A DNA stretch of 64,000 bases, taken from NCBI GenBank assembly GCA_916048095.2, contig OU696577.1:4062001-4126000 (forward strand). Direction: 5' to 3'. Below the pieces are notes generated by a model. It saw only the letters and a program-made list of their open reading frames with translations, did no database searches and was not told the origin of the DNA. A program made the translations under genes and the position numbers. The first letter of the stretch is position 1. Every line of letters starts with the position of its first letter. This document shows, one piece after another, positions 54,971 to 64,000 of the stretch. Origin of the DNA: Sacculina carcini. Lineage: Eukaryota > Arthropoda > Thecostraca > Sacculinidae.

Positions 54971-56700
54971 TTAATTCAACTGTGAAAGAAGGTGAGAATG
55001 TAGCTGTTTCGAGAAGGATTTATGCGAGGGAGAGGACAGTAGGTGAGATGGGAGGCTATTGTATATGCGAGGAGCAGCGTGTTGGAAGGAGCGCGTAAAC
55101 CAAGAAGATTCACAGTGACAACGAGGCTCAAGAAGGATTTTAGTTTGTCTTGTATCACGAGGACACGGATGTGGAGAAAGAAGTTCAAGTAAATACTGTG
55201 TAGAGTCAGGAGAATGCAAGAGTTTATAGGTGACTGTGCAGATTTTGTGTTGAACGTGATAAGGAATAGGAAGAATACCAAGATCACGTAAATGGGATGA
55301 TGTGGGATGATGCGGAGGAAGGCGAAGAATGAAGCGGCAGGCTTGATTTAGGATAGATTGTAAAATGTTGAGTGACTTCTGTGGAAGATGAAGAAACAGT
55401 GAATTACAGTAGTCAATACGAGGAATGATGAGAGCAGATAACAGAGATTGTGCAATTGATGAATCAATGTAGGGACGGATGAGGTAGAGGTCTCGAAGGA
55501 TTAGACGGCAGGTGCCAGCTGTAGAAGTAAAATGTTTTTGAAATGACAAATGAGGATCTAGTAATACACCGAGGTCAAGTACTGATGAGGAAAGAGGAAG
55601 GTCAGATAGAGGAGGATGTATCTTAGGCGGGTGAAGTACGATGTATTGAGTTTTTGAGGAATTTATTATGAGCGAACGAGAAGAAGCCCACGTTCAGATA
55701 TTATTGATGATATGAGGAATAGAGTTTTGCTCAGACAGAGGAAGAAAGAACTGAACGTCATCTGCGTATATGTGAAAAGGAATAGATAAATTTCGTAGTA
55801 TTGGACATAGAGATGTCATGTAAACGTTGAAAAGGATAGGACCAAGTGATGAGCCCTGGGGGACACCTGATGAAAGAGGGAAATTTTGAGACCGACAACT
55901 ATCAAATATAACTGAGTAGGGGCGATTGGTGAGATAGGAAGTGAGAAGAGAAAGAGCAGACTGAGAGATTCCTATGGAGAAGAGATCCTGAATGAGAATT
56001 TTGTGATCAACAAGGTCAAATGCGGATGACATATCAAGGAGAGTGGGGACTACGGGAGATTTTTTAGAAAAATGAAAAAGTAAATCGTGATGAAGGCGGA
56101 CAAGAGCAGTTTCAGTGGAGCGATAAGGAGCAAACCCTGATTGTAGGTCATCAAGAAGACGGTTGTTGTAGAGGTAAGATGCTAGTTGATTATAAATGGC
56201 GGACTCAAGAATTTTGGATGAAAATGGAAGAAGGGAAACTGGTCGGTAACTTTATAGAATGTTTGGGTCAAGGGAAGGTTTTTTGAGAATAGGAATGAGA
56301 ATGACATTTTTACTGGTAAGAAAAGTCCCACGAAGGAAAGAGGCATTTATAAGGTGTGTCAGAATAGGAGCCAGAAGGTGGAGAGGAAGATACCATGGCA
56401 CAATTAATTGGATTTGAAGGACAAAATGATTTCTTGGTGTTAGTGATGAGACGTATTGTGGTGGATATTGGTATATGGCTAAAAGCAGTAAATGAACCAG
56501 ATACGGGGGCAGGGGGAAGGACGCGGTTTGTATATATTGGAAGAGATGTGCGTAAAGCGACGATCTTATCGGTGAAAAATTCGGCAAAATCAAAACAGGT
56601 GATGGTGGACGCAGGACGATTCGGTTTACGACCTAGAAGAGAGTTAAGAGTTGACCAGAGTGATTTCGGGGAAGATAATAGTGATGGTATGTGATTAGAG
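54971..56700 (-). pseudogene. CR1/L2-type LINE ORF2, reverse transcriptase
   Basis: The minus strand holds, in broken frames: VILIPILKKPSLDPN, YRPVSLLPFSSKILE, SAFDLVDHKIL, SGVPQGSSLGPILFNVYM, YADDVQFFLPLSEQN with the catalytic YADD, CRLILRDLYLIRPYID, PRIDYCNSLFLHLPQKSL, FILRLPPHHPTSSHLRDLGIL, and the end SWFTRSFQHAAPRIYNSLP. The P-R-(I/L)-Y-N-S-L-P ending is typical of the CR1/L2 group. Frameshifts near 55550-55690, 56040-56250 and 56600 inactivate it. The fragment at 300-895 is a second copy. Confidence 0.85.
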
Positions 56701-56705
56701 TAATA

Positions 56706-57800
56706 TCATTCCTTTGCAGCACGGGGAGAGGAAATGTAATGAGCGCGAAAACAAGTGAATGCAGACCAATCAGTAGGAGACCGGGTGCGTCTCCAGCGTC
56801 GTTCTAGTCGACGTTGGGAGCGCTGGAGTGAGACCAGGAATGGTGAGGACCAGGGAGATGGTGGTGGCCGTTTATTACCACGAATGGTGCGGAGTGGAAA
56901 AATTTGATCAGCAATAAGCGTAAGCTGAGAATTGAAGAAGGATTCAAGTTTAATGGGAAGAAGATGCAAATATGCAGAAGGAGATAGATAATGGTGGATG
57001 TAAGCGGTAAAACGTTCTGGGTTGTATTCCCTGTAATCACGGAAAGAGAAGGTTTTGGTATAAGAAGTGACGGAAGGAAGCGGAATTGAAGTTAGAAGGA
57101 GGCTGTGGTCGGTAAATTTTGTATCAGGGGGAAGAACAGTGACAACCGGTAGGGATTGTTCAGAGTGATGAGACGGAGAAGGTGAAATAGTTAAGTCTAA
57201 GATGTGACCGGCAGTATGCGTAGGAACACGCGGATAAAAATATAATGCGTGAGGGTCTATAATAGAGAGGAATTCATTGGTATAAGGTTTTTTTGAAGGA
57301 GAATCAGGCCAAAAGTTGAAATCACCAAGAATAATTAATGAGTGTGAGAAACGCGAGATTAAGGATTCAATAAGGACAGGAAATTCAGACAGAAAATTGG
57401 GAGTGGAACCGTGGTGGTCATGGCGGTAGACAATGTTAAGACAAACATCAGTGCGAGAGCACATTTTGATAACAAGTGAGAGAACTTCAAAAGAGCTAGG
57501 TGGTGTGGCCAGGAGTGTACAGCGAGTAACGGAGAATTTAGATTGATAAATGATACCAATACCACCTCCCGAAGAGCGATTTAGAAACAAAGGTCGAGGA
57601 ACGCCTTGGAAAGAATAATGTGAAGGAATGGATGCGGAGAATATTGATGAGTCGGATTCCAGAAGCCAGGTTTCAGTTAGGCAGAGAATATCAAGGTTAT
57701 GTGAAATATGGAGTTCGGAGATGTAGGATGATTTATTTCGAGCTGAACGAATGTTTAGTAAAGCTAATGACGGTGAGCAGGCATCAGAGATGTGCCGCGG
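56706..57800 (-). pseudogene. CR1/L2-type LINE ORF2, endonuclease
   Basis: The largest intact piece is 56706-57590 (294 codons): GGGIGIIYQSKFSV, LNIVYRHDHHGS, SLIILGDFNFWPDSP (catalytic Asp-x-Asn), HILDLTISPS and FTDHSLLLTSIPLP (Asp-His). Upstream, in another frame to about 57780, are RSARNKSSYISELH and LDILCLTETWL (catalytic Glu). This is an APE-like endonuclease. A frameshift near 57595 separates the two. Confidence 0.8.
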
Positions 57801-57878
57801 TATGCCAGCAAGCCTGGAACGTCAGGAGATGAGTGTACAGGATGGTGATTCAGTTGTTTCTGTACGAGCACGAATCGA

Positions 57879-58467
57879 TTATCTTACCGCAATAAATGAG
57901 GGACAAGATGAAGACAGAGATGAATGATCGTGGGGACGTTCCATGTGAGAACAGTTGACGCATTTCACTGTGGTAGAAGAGCAGTCCCTAGTTGCATGAG
58001 CGCCACTGCATTTTCCACACGTCAGCGCGTTGGAGCAGTGAGCGGCTGTGTGCCCGAGACCTGCGCATCGGTAGCATTTCGTTACCCAAAATATGTCGTA
58101 TACAGCACAAACTCGGAGGCTGACAAACAGACGATCGCTGAGACGACGTATAATGTCACGGGTCCTCGGTGAAATTGACAGTACCGCGTGTGTCACATTG
58201 TTACGCGGCTTAGTGACGAAGAGCACCTTCAAGTCATCCGTTGGCGTCGCTGTCAGCTCCGGGTTCTTGAGACGAATGGATTCGAGAAGAGACTCAGCGG
58301 TAGATTCAGGCGGTACATTCACCATAGTGATTTTAGGGCGTAGTAAAGTACGTGAAGGGGAATGCACTTCCACACCAGCAGGGGCAATATCGCCAGTGGT
58401 CACGTTTTTCTTAGAGGTGGACTTTACAACCACACTATATGGCAGCCTGGCAGGTGCCTGTTCAGCC
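57879..58467 (-). pseudogene. CR1/L2-type LINE ORF1 with three zinc clusters, 5'-truncated
   Basis: The minus strand encodes ITMVNVPPESTAESLLESIRLKNPE (RNA-recognition-like), DLKVLFVTKPRNNVTHAVLSI, then CYRCAGLGHTAAHC, CGKCSGAHATRDC and CVNCSHMERPHDHSSLSSSC. This is the usual ORF1 layout of knuckle-bearing LINEs. An open frame extends past 58467, but there it is antisense to integrase, so the true ORF1 sequence ends near 58467. The N-terminus is lost by 5' truncation. Confidence 0.75.
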
Positions 58468-59226
58468 GAAGGCTCTTTTATGGATTCCGGCCCATGTCGC
58501 TTTGCGATGTGGAAAAAGGCACGCTCCGAGAACGCTGACGACGTCGTGAGGATCCTGAACGACTTGTTTCTCGAAAGAGGACCTCCCGATGAAGTTTTAC
58601 TGGACAACAGTGCCGCGTTTCGATCGTCTGTAGTGGTGGAGCTGTGTGATAAGTGGGGTGTCGTAGGAAGGTATCGGGCAGCTTATCGACCTACGGGAAA
58701 CGGGATCGTAGAACGTCATCCTCGCTTTGTTAAGAGAATGGCGGAACGATGTGGCAAAACTCCACCAGAAATGGTATTTTGGTAAAACATGACACCAATA
58801 AATGTCACTGACCCTGAGACGGCCCCAGCGCGCGGGTGGTACCGCTGAGTGAAGACATCCCATGACTCCTGTTGAGTGTTTTTGGAAAGAAGACAGTGGT
58901 TGGCGAGTGGGAGATATGGTGCTGGTGAAACCGTCTGGAGCGAGGTGCACCACACATTAGCGCAGTGGTGGAGTTACTGGTTGACATCTTCCAGTAGTAT
59001 TGACGTCGACGGCACACCGCGTCATGTCCTGGACGCGCGGCGCTTGTTTGCGGATGAATCGGACGAAGAGGACGAAAGCGAGGCGTGGCGTACTACTGGT
59101 GAGGCGGAGATGCGGAGTTCCGGTGAAGAGCATCAAGTCAGGCCCGTGAGAGAATGGCGCAGACCGCGGTGGATGGAAAATTATTACGTTGGAGATGATG
59201 AAGACATCACGGGGGCGTGCGATTAG
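58468..59226 (+). pseudogene. LTR copy D, integrase core and C-terminus (right half)
   Basis: Starts MDSGPCRFAMWKKARSENADDVVRILNDLF, then VLLDNSAAFRSS (second Asp) and PTGNGIVERHPRFVKRMAERC (Glu). After a frame change near 58790 come VWSEVHHTLAQW-like decayed C-terminal sequence and a VDGTPRHVLDARR block matching VDGMPRHVRDLRRR of copy B. It continues directly from 48578. Sequence after 59226 may be LTR but could not be matched. Confidence 0.8.
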
Positions 59227-59589
59227 TGCGTGTATTAATTGTATATTATGTGTGTATGTTGGTGTGTACATGAGTTGCAGTTGATTGCGTCAGCGATAAT
59301 GTGACGAGTCAGCGTGATCCGTGATGTGTTTGTTTGTTTATAATATATTTGCCAACAAAACTTAATAAAACACGAAACAATACACAATCATGAGAACTAA
59401 CATGGCAAAGAAATGTCCATCGATCATAGCTCTTTGACGGTCATGACACATATGTACATCGTCACCCAACATTGACTGTGGTCAATGACAGCGGCATATC
59501 AGCGGACAGTATCAGTAGCAGCAATCAGTAGCAACGGACATTGTCAACAATACAGTATAGTATCAACAGACCGTATCAGTTGGAGTGAA
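59227..59589. other. Unassigned, possible LTR remnant of copy D
   Basis: Sequence after the copy D integrase where a 3' LTR would lie. No match to LTRs of copies A-C was seen by eye. Confidence 0.3.
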
Positions 59590-60125
59590 CAGTATCTGTA
59601 AGTATCAACGTAGTACAGTTGAGGTGAATATCCGTAGCCGTAGTAAGTAGTAAGTCGTAGTACCCGTAGCCGTGGTAAGTAGTAGTATCTGTAGGCGGTT
59701 AGTGTTAAGTCGTAGTACCCGTAGCCGTAGTAGGTAGTAGGTAAGTATTAAGTATCTGTACCTATTGAAGTAGGAGGTAGTAATAAGTAGTAGTAGTTGT
59801 AAGTTTCCGTAGCCGTTGTAAGAAGTAAGTCACCATAGTCGTAGTAAGTCACCATAGTCTTAGTAAGTAGTAGTAGTAAGCAGTAAGTAACCTTAATAGG
59901 TAGTAAGTAATAGTAGTACGCATTAGTGTCTGTTGTCGTAGTAAGTATTCGTGGCCGTAGTAATGAGTAATAGTAAGTATCCGTAGTCGTAGTGATTAGT
60001 AGTAGTAAGTTGTAATAATCGACCGTAGGCTAAGTAAGAAGTAGTGAGTAATAATATTATTAGTCGTAGTAAGTATACGTAGCCGTAGTTAGTAGTAGTA
60101 GTAGTAAGTCACACAAAGTGCCAGT
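59590..60125. repeat. GTA-rich degenerate satellite
   Basis: About 540 bases of GTAGTAAGTA and CCGTAGCCGTAGTAAGT variants with irregular 12-40 base periods. Non-coding. Confidence 0.9.
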
Positions 60126-60204
60126 AGGTGCAATACAGTATCGGTAAGAGCTCACAGTAGCAATACCACCTTGTCAACAAAGCAAGCTAATACGTATTTA
60201 GCAA

Positions 60205-60580
60205 GCAATTTTTTTATCTTTTTGGAAAAATGGACTAATGAGTGAATGTTTGATAGACTTTTGATTTCTTCGGGCAATGTATTCCATGTTTATGGACCAC
60301 AATACAAAATATATAAAATTTATAGTGTTGTTCTGCATTTTGGTACTATCAAATGACGACTACTTCTCATACTCCTTTCAGAGTGGGTACAATGTGGAAA
60401 AATTTCAATTGAGCAGGTTGATTCACTGATCGACCGGTAAAGTAATTTCAACAGGAAATATTTCGCTACATTTTCAAAAGTCCTTAGTTTCAAAGATGGG
60501 TAGGCATTTTTGACACTTTCGATTTTTTTAGTCCACGGATACCTATAATTATTTTGTTTTGTGCAATAGCTATTTTCTCT
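60205..60580 (-). pseudogene. LINE ORF2 C-terminal remnant
   Basis: The minus strand carries pieces such as NMEYIARRNQKSIKHSL and SPFFQKDKKIA, resembling the W-N-x-L-P-x-x-I-K end of CR1-type LINEs, followed upstream by decayed thumb sequence. Weak but in the right order; similar to 29400-29942. Confidence 0.45.
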
Positions 60581-61323
60581 GGGATGTGTCCTTGTTCTAG
60601 TGTGCGGTGTTATGTGCGGCGATAGTTGTGTCAGTGGTTTTTGCGTGTGCTATTGTTTTACGTGCAAGTGTGAGAGGTCTGTCTTATTTTTCTCTGTGTT
60701 CTTGCGGTGTTTTGCGTCGACTGAACTCTTGTGCAGCTATTATTTTCAGTTTCACATCATCGTTTTAATTGTCATTGAATACATCGTTCACATTACAGCT
60801 ACAATGGAAGCAATGACCTCCGTTCGCTGACTCAGACATCGGGCCGTGCATGTCCTCTATTTAGTAGTCCTTGGTTGTTGGTGATTTTTCTGGTGCAAAT
60901 ATGTGTCTGGTGTCCTGCACAATTTTGCAAAATATCCAACTTTGTGCCACCTGGCGCATGTTTTGTTTACTGTAGGACAATCTTTTTTCTTCTTATGCCT
61001 TGAACCTCGACAATAGGAACACGCTTTTCCTTTCTGTTAATTATCTGTGGTTTATTGGTTATACATACTGAATTTTACTATTGTAACAGAGTTGGCTGTT
61101 GGTTGGTCTGTTGTTGGTCGTGATGTCGTGGAGCAGACCTCTTGAAGTTGTGTGCCGCGATAACGCTTATTGCCGATTCCAAACACAGTTGATTGTTGAA
61201 AATAAATGTATTGCGTCGTGATATTATATCTAATGTTGCAGTTCCTAGCTCTGTGGTTCCTAACCCAATCTGTCCTAATGTTATCCCCAATGTTCTATCC
61301 AGTGGTCTATCTCCTGTTCTACC
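60581..61323. other. No gene recognised
   Basis: Contains a Cys-rich short frame (60600-60830) that looks accidental, and TGTAACAGAGTTGGC...AATAAATG (61084-61210), which could be an LTR remnant. Neither can be supported further. Confidence 0.4.
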
Positions 61324-62665
61324 TAGAGTTACGACCTAAAAAACCGACGGTTTTTTGCCAAAAAAAACCTCGACCAAAAAACACGTTTTTTTGTTTTTTC
61401 GAAGAGGGATACAAATAATTCAAATTATGGAAATGATATATTTGGAATGCTAAATGAACTATTTTTACCAACACATGAGTTATGCATGCTATTAGTGACC
61501 CTATCAAATTTAATTATCATCAAATATGCACAATAAAATTGTTATAATGTGTCTGAAAGCCCTAATATCATTGTTGCACGGTACTGTGCGGTACTTCTAT
61601 GTACAGTACAGTTTTGCATTCAATTATTGAGTTAATCATTGTGTAAGAAAGCAGGGTTTGAGATCCTTTTTTCTTCTAAAAACTTAAACTGTTTTAAAAA
61701 ACAACAAGTGGCATAATTTTATACTTTTCTACATATTACCTTTTTCCTACCAGAAATGAACTACGTTGATTATAATAAGTGTCATCATTTCATTCAGCAG
61801 ATCAATTATTTGCAAATATAAAAGTACAAACACTGCAAATATTTACACAAAGACTACAAATATACACACAAACTTAGTGTCCCTAATGAGACTACAAATA
61901 AAAGCATTATTAACAGTGGCAATCCTCACCAGAAAAACGGGAAATATTTTAGTGTAGGAAAAAAACTACTGAGGAAATATATTTAATGTACACAAACGTA
62001 TTTGAACACAAATAACTACATCAAGGAAACCATCATCCATAAAACCAGTTCTAAAAACAGGTTACTAATATAAAACCAATTTATTTGGTTAAACTTTCCT
62101 TGATCTGCCGCCAATTTTTTCAAAATTTCTACATCTACGAAAACCGTTTTTCAAAAAATATTATTTTGAAAAAAACATGGTTTAAGAAAACAGTTTAAAT
62201 CAAGTGGTTAACCAGCCGCTCATACCAGCAGTCTACTTGCGAAATACGAAAGGTATTTGAACGTACATCAATTAACTCTATCTTCCATATACACTGTTCT
62301 AGAAAGCATTGTTTCATCAAAAAAGCGTTAGTTTAAATAAACCTTTGTCAAAAAACACTTGACCTACAACCTTAACTTGTCTTGTTCAGTGTCAACATTT
62401 TCTGAATCTGTGCATTAATAAAACAAATTTAAAACCAGTTCGAAAAGCATCATTGCATTTTTTCATAAAAAACATGGCAACTTTAAAAAAACATGATTAC
62501 TCAATGAATTTGTTTTGCTCTACTGACAAATTATTTCAAATATCCACATCATTAAACAATCTTTAAAAACATGGGTTTCTCAATGAAAAAACCCTAAACC
62601 GCCGGACCCGGATACACTTTCAAACAGTCTCCTGAGGTATTTATTGATGAATATTTGTGTTTTTT
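61324..62665 (+). repeat. Dispersed ~1.3-kb repeat, uninterrupted copy
   Basis: Matches 37267-37434 and 30200-31472 (reversed) and preserves the empty foldback target region (GAGTTATGCATGC near 61489). Rich in AAAAAACCG / CGGTTTTTT inverted pairs. Right edge is near CAGTCTCCTGAGG (about 62635), after which the copies diverge. Confidence 0.75.
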
Positions 62666-62769
62666 ATACTATTATCAAATGATCTTTGAGATATGACACG
62701 TAAAGATGTACAAAACGTCAATTAAACACGTTTCTATGTACTACAATCAAACATCCGATGACAATTGTG
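62666..62769. other. Spacer before SINE
   Basis: No feature recognised. Confidence 0.4.
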
Positions 62770-63095
62770 GACTCCGTGGTGCAGTTGTTAGCACACCCGC
62801 CTCACAAGCGGGAGGTTCGTGGTTCGAAACCCGGCGGAGCAGAATTTCATTGGGCGAATTCTACAATCCCACAGCCCCTGTCAACCCAGCAGTAAATGGT
62901 ACCAGATATCAGTCATGAGTTGTGCCATGCATTCTGGGGAGGTGGCCCTCTCTAATACGTCTTACGTCCTTGTGGCGCCATAGCGTGGAGAGGGTCGGTT
63001 CTGCGGTGGCAGCGAGCTGCACGGGGCACGCCTGTGTGTTCATAAGCTTCGGCTTCTTCCCGTGTAGCAGCTGCCACTTAGGCATTTAACCTTAA
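62770..63095 (+). mobile_element. tRNA-derived SINE
   Basis: The head 62770-62841 is tRNA-like: D-stem GTGC/GCAC, anticodon stem CCCGC/GCGGG with loop CTCACAA (anticodon CAC at 62803-62805, Val), A box TGGTGCAGTTGTTAGC and B box GGTTCGAAACC, which serve as the RNA polymerase III promoter. The acceptor stem has two mismatches and the T-stem two, so it is not a functional tRNA. A unique body follows (CCCAGCAGTAAATGG, GGCGCCATAGCGTGGAGAGG) ending near GGGGTTAATTCT. No target duplication was seen. Confidence 0.7.
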
Positions 63096-63194
63096 TTGGG
63101 GTTAATTCTAAAAAAACATAAAAAACTATAAAAGCATGTTTTTTGCACACAAAAAAATCGCAACCAAAAAAACGGTTTTTTGCATCACTATATC

Positions 63195-63350
63195 ATTCGC
63201 AAGTCAATTTTACAAAACTGAAAGTCAATTTTACAATTGTGAAAATAAATTTTTTCAATGGTGAAAATCAATTTTATAAAAGTGTAACTGAATTTTATAA
63301 ATTTTTTAATCAATTTTACAATCGTGAAAATCAACTTTACAAAGCATTTA
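63195..63350. repeat. Degenerate ~20-bp tandem repeat
   Basis: Units like GTCAATTTTACAAAACTGAAA, with variants GTGAAAATCAATTTTATAAA, recur about seven times. AT-rich and non-coding. Confidence 0.75.
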
Positions 63351-63590
63351 AGCATTGAAAATGGTTGTAGCAGATATCAAATGTATACGGAAAAAAACCA
63401 CAATCATTTTGAGTAGCTCTCAGAAAAGATCCACTGTTATGAATGTTTTGCATATCTGTGAGATTAATATTGTAATTATGTTGAGAAAAATGGTACATTC
63501 AACACACGGGCGTATTTTTAAATGACGTTTTGTGATGCTTGTGTTATATTGGCGCTTGAAAAATAAATCTTATTTAGCTCCATAAATACA

Positions 63591-63880
63591 GTGGCGGCGC
63601 CATGATTCTTCCAATGGGGGGCTGGGAGGGGCCAAGGAAAAAGTTTAGGGGGCTTGGCGAAGCATGAAGAGCTACACTTGAACGCTGACTTCATGATATG
63701 ATAATAAGGGACGGGCGCACACTGATTCAGTCCTCGAACTTGAACCAAAATTACAGGACTTCGTGTACAGTGGTAAGAAATTTATTGTCCATGATTATGA
63801 TTTTTGGGGGGGCTTTTTCTCGCCAATTTTTCCCATCTTTGTGCGCATTAACGACGCGAGCTCTGTCAGCGGCACTCACT
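63591..63880. mobile_element. Possible hAT-type MITE, second member
   Basis: CAGTGGCGGCGCCATGATT at 63591 resembles the start of 25151-25347, followed by GGGGGGCTGGGAGGGGCC and a GGGGGCTTGGCGAAGCATGAAGAGCTACACTTGAA stretch similar to GGGCTTGGCGAAATATAAGCAACTACACTCAAAA there. The right end may be GTCAGCGGCACTCAC near 63865. Borders are uncertain. Confidence 0.4.
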
Positions 63881-64000
63881 TTGTTGTATGTCATTTGGCT
63901 AGTAATTCAAATATCAACACGGTTTTATAACAACGATCAATTATTTATACTGATTGGTACTGTTCAATAAGACTGTCAACCATCACCAGAATTACAATGA

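Noticed and set aside
58471..58607. Extension of the LINE ORF1 frame beyond 58467 on the minus strand
   Set aside because: This part is antisense to a well-conserved integrase segment on the plus strand; the open frame is a coincidence at the junction.
60600..60830. Cys-rich small protein or toxin-like peptide
   Set aside because: The Cys residues come from TGTG-rich sequence; no conserved spacing or second exon, so there is no support for a gene.
62770..62841. Functional tRNA-Val gene
   Set aside because: The acceptor stem has two mismatches and the T-stem at least two, and a long SINE-like body follows; it is better called a SINE head.

Overview
The window looks like repeat-rich, non-vertebrate animal nuclear DNA. 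It shows spliced coding exons of a metazoan DNA-repair gene, a wide range of LTR and non-LTR retrotransposons, hAT and foldback DNA transposons, rolling-circle-like repeats, a tRNA-derived SINE and long AT and CA microsatellites. Nothing bacterial or organellar was seen. The phylum cannot be fixed from the sequence. A short degenerate (CCTAA)n tract and an invertebrate-type repeated gene family only hint at an arthropod or other protostome.

Layout. 1-2.1 kb: LINE and Gypsy scraps and a CsRn1-type LTR with a tRNA-Trp primer site. 2.1-6.0 kb: a broken gene of an uncharacterised multi-copy family (minus strand), interrupted by an internally deleted LTR retrotransposon (copy A, 5-bp target duplication GGAAC). 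6.3-13.4 kb: a non-LTR ORF1 split by a 4.8-kb hAT transposon (8-bp duplication GTTTGCAC), with an inverted partial hAT end nearby. 14.3-21.2 kb: a Helentron-like repeat array, itself split by an almost intact, young Mag/SURL-type Gypsy element with one 1351-codon gag-pol frame. 21.9-24.3 kb: the only host gene recognised, three exons of an RFWD3-like RING E3 ligase. 25-30 kb: degraded CR1-like LINE pieces. 30-37.4 kb: a nest in which a dispersed repeat holds a foldback element (8-bp duplication GAATAACT), which holds an I/Nimb-type LINE (16-bp duplication). 37.4-45.4 kb: two more members of the copy A LTR family, one internally inverted (C) and one nearly complete (B). 45.5-59.2 kb: a degenerate THAP/P-like remnant, then a fourth LTR-family copy (D) whose integrase is split by a CR1/L2-type LINE; a cluster of Helentron-like repeats sits in the AT-rich 3' UTR of that LINE. 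59.6-64 kb: a GTA-rich satellite, a LINE remnant, a second uninterrupted copy of the 30-kb dispersed repeat, a SINE and a possible MITE.

The main unusual signal is in the LTR family (copies A-D). Immediately inside the LTR, copies A, B and C carry AGCTATTTCGGC (one mismatch in A). This is complementary to the 5' end, not the 3' end, of metazoan tRNA-Phe, which suggests priming by a 5' tRNA fragment. Apart from the Mag/SURL Gypsy frame and the RFWD3-like exons, almost every coding region is broken. The window is therefore best read as a layered insertion record, and target-site duplications let much of its order be worked out.
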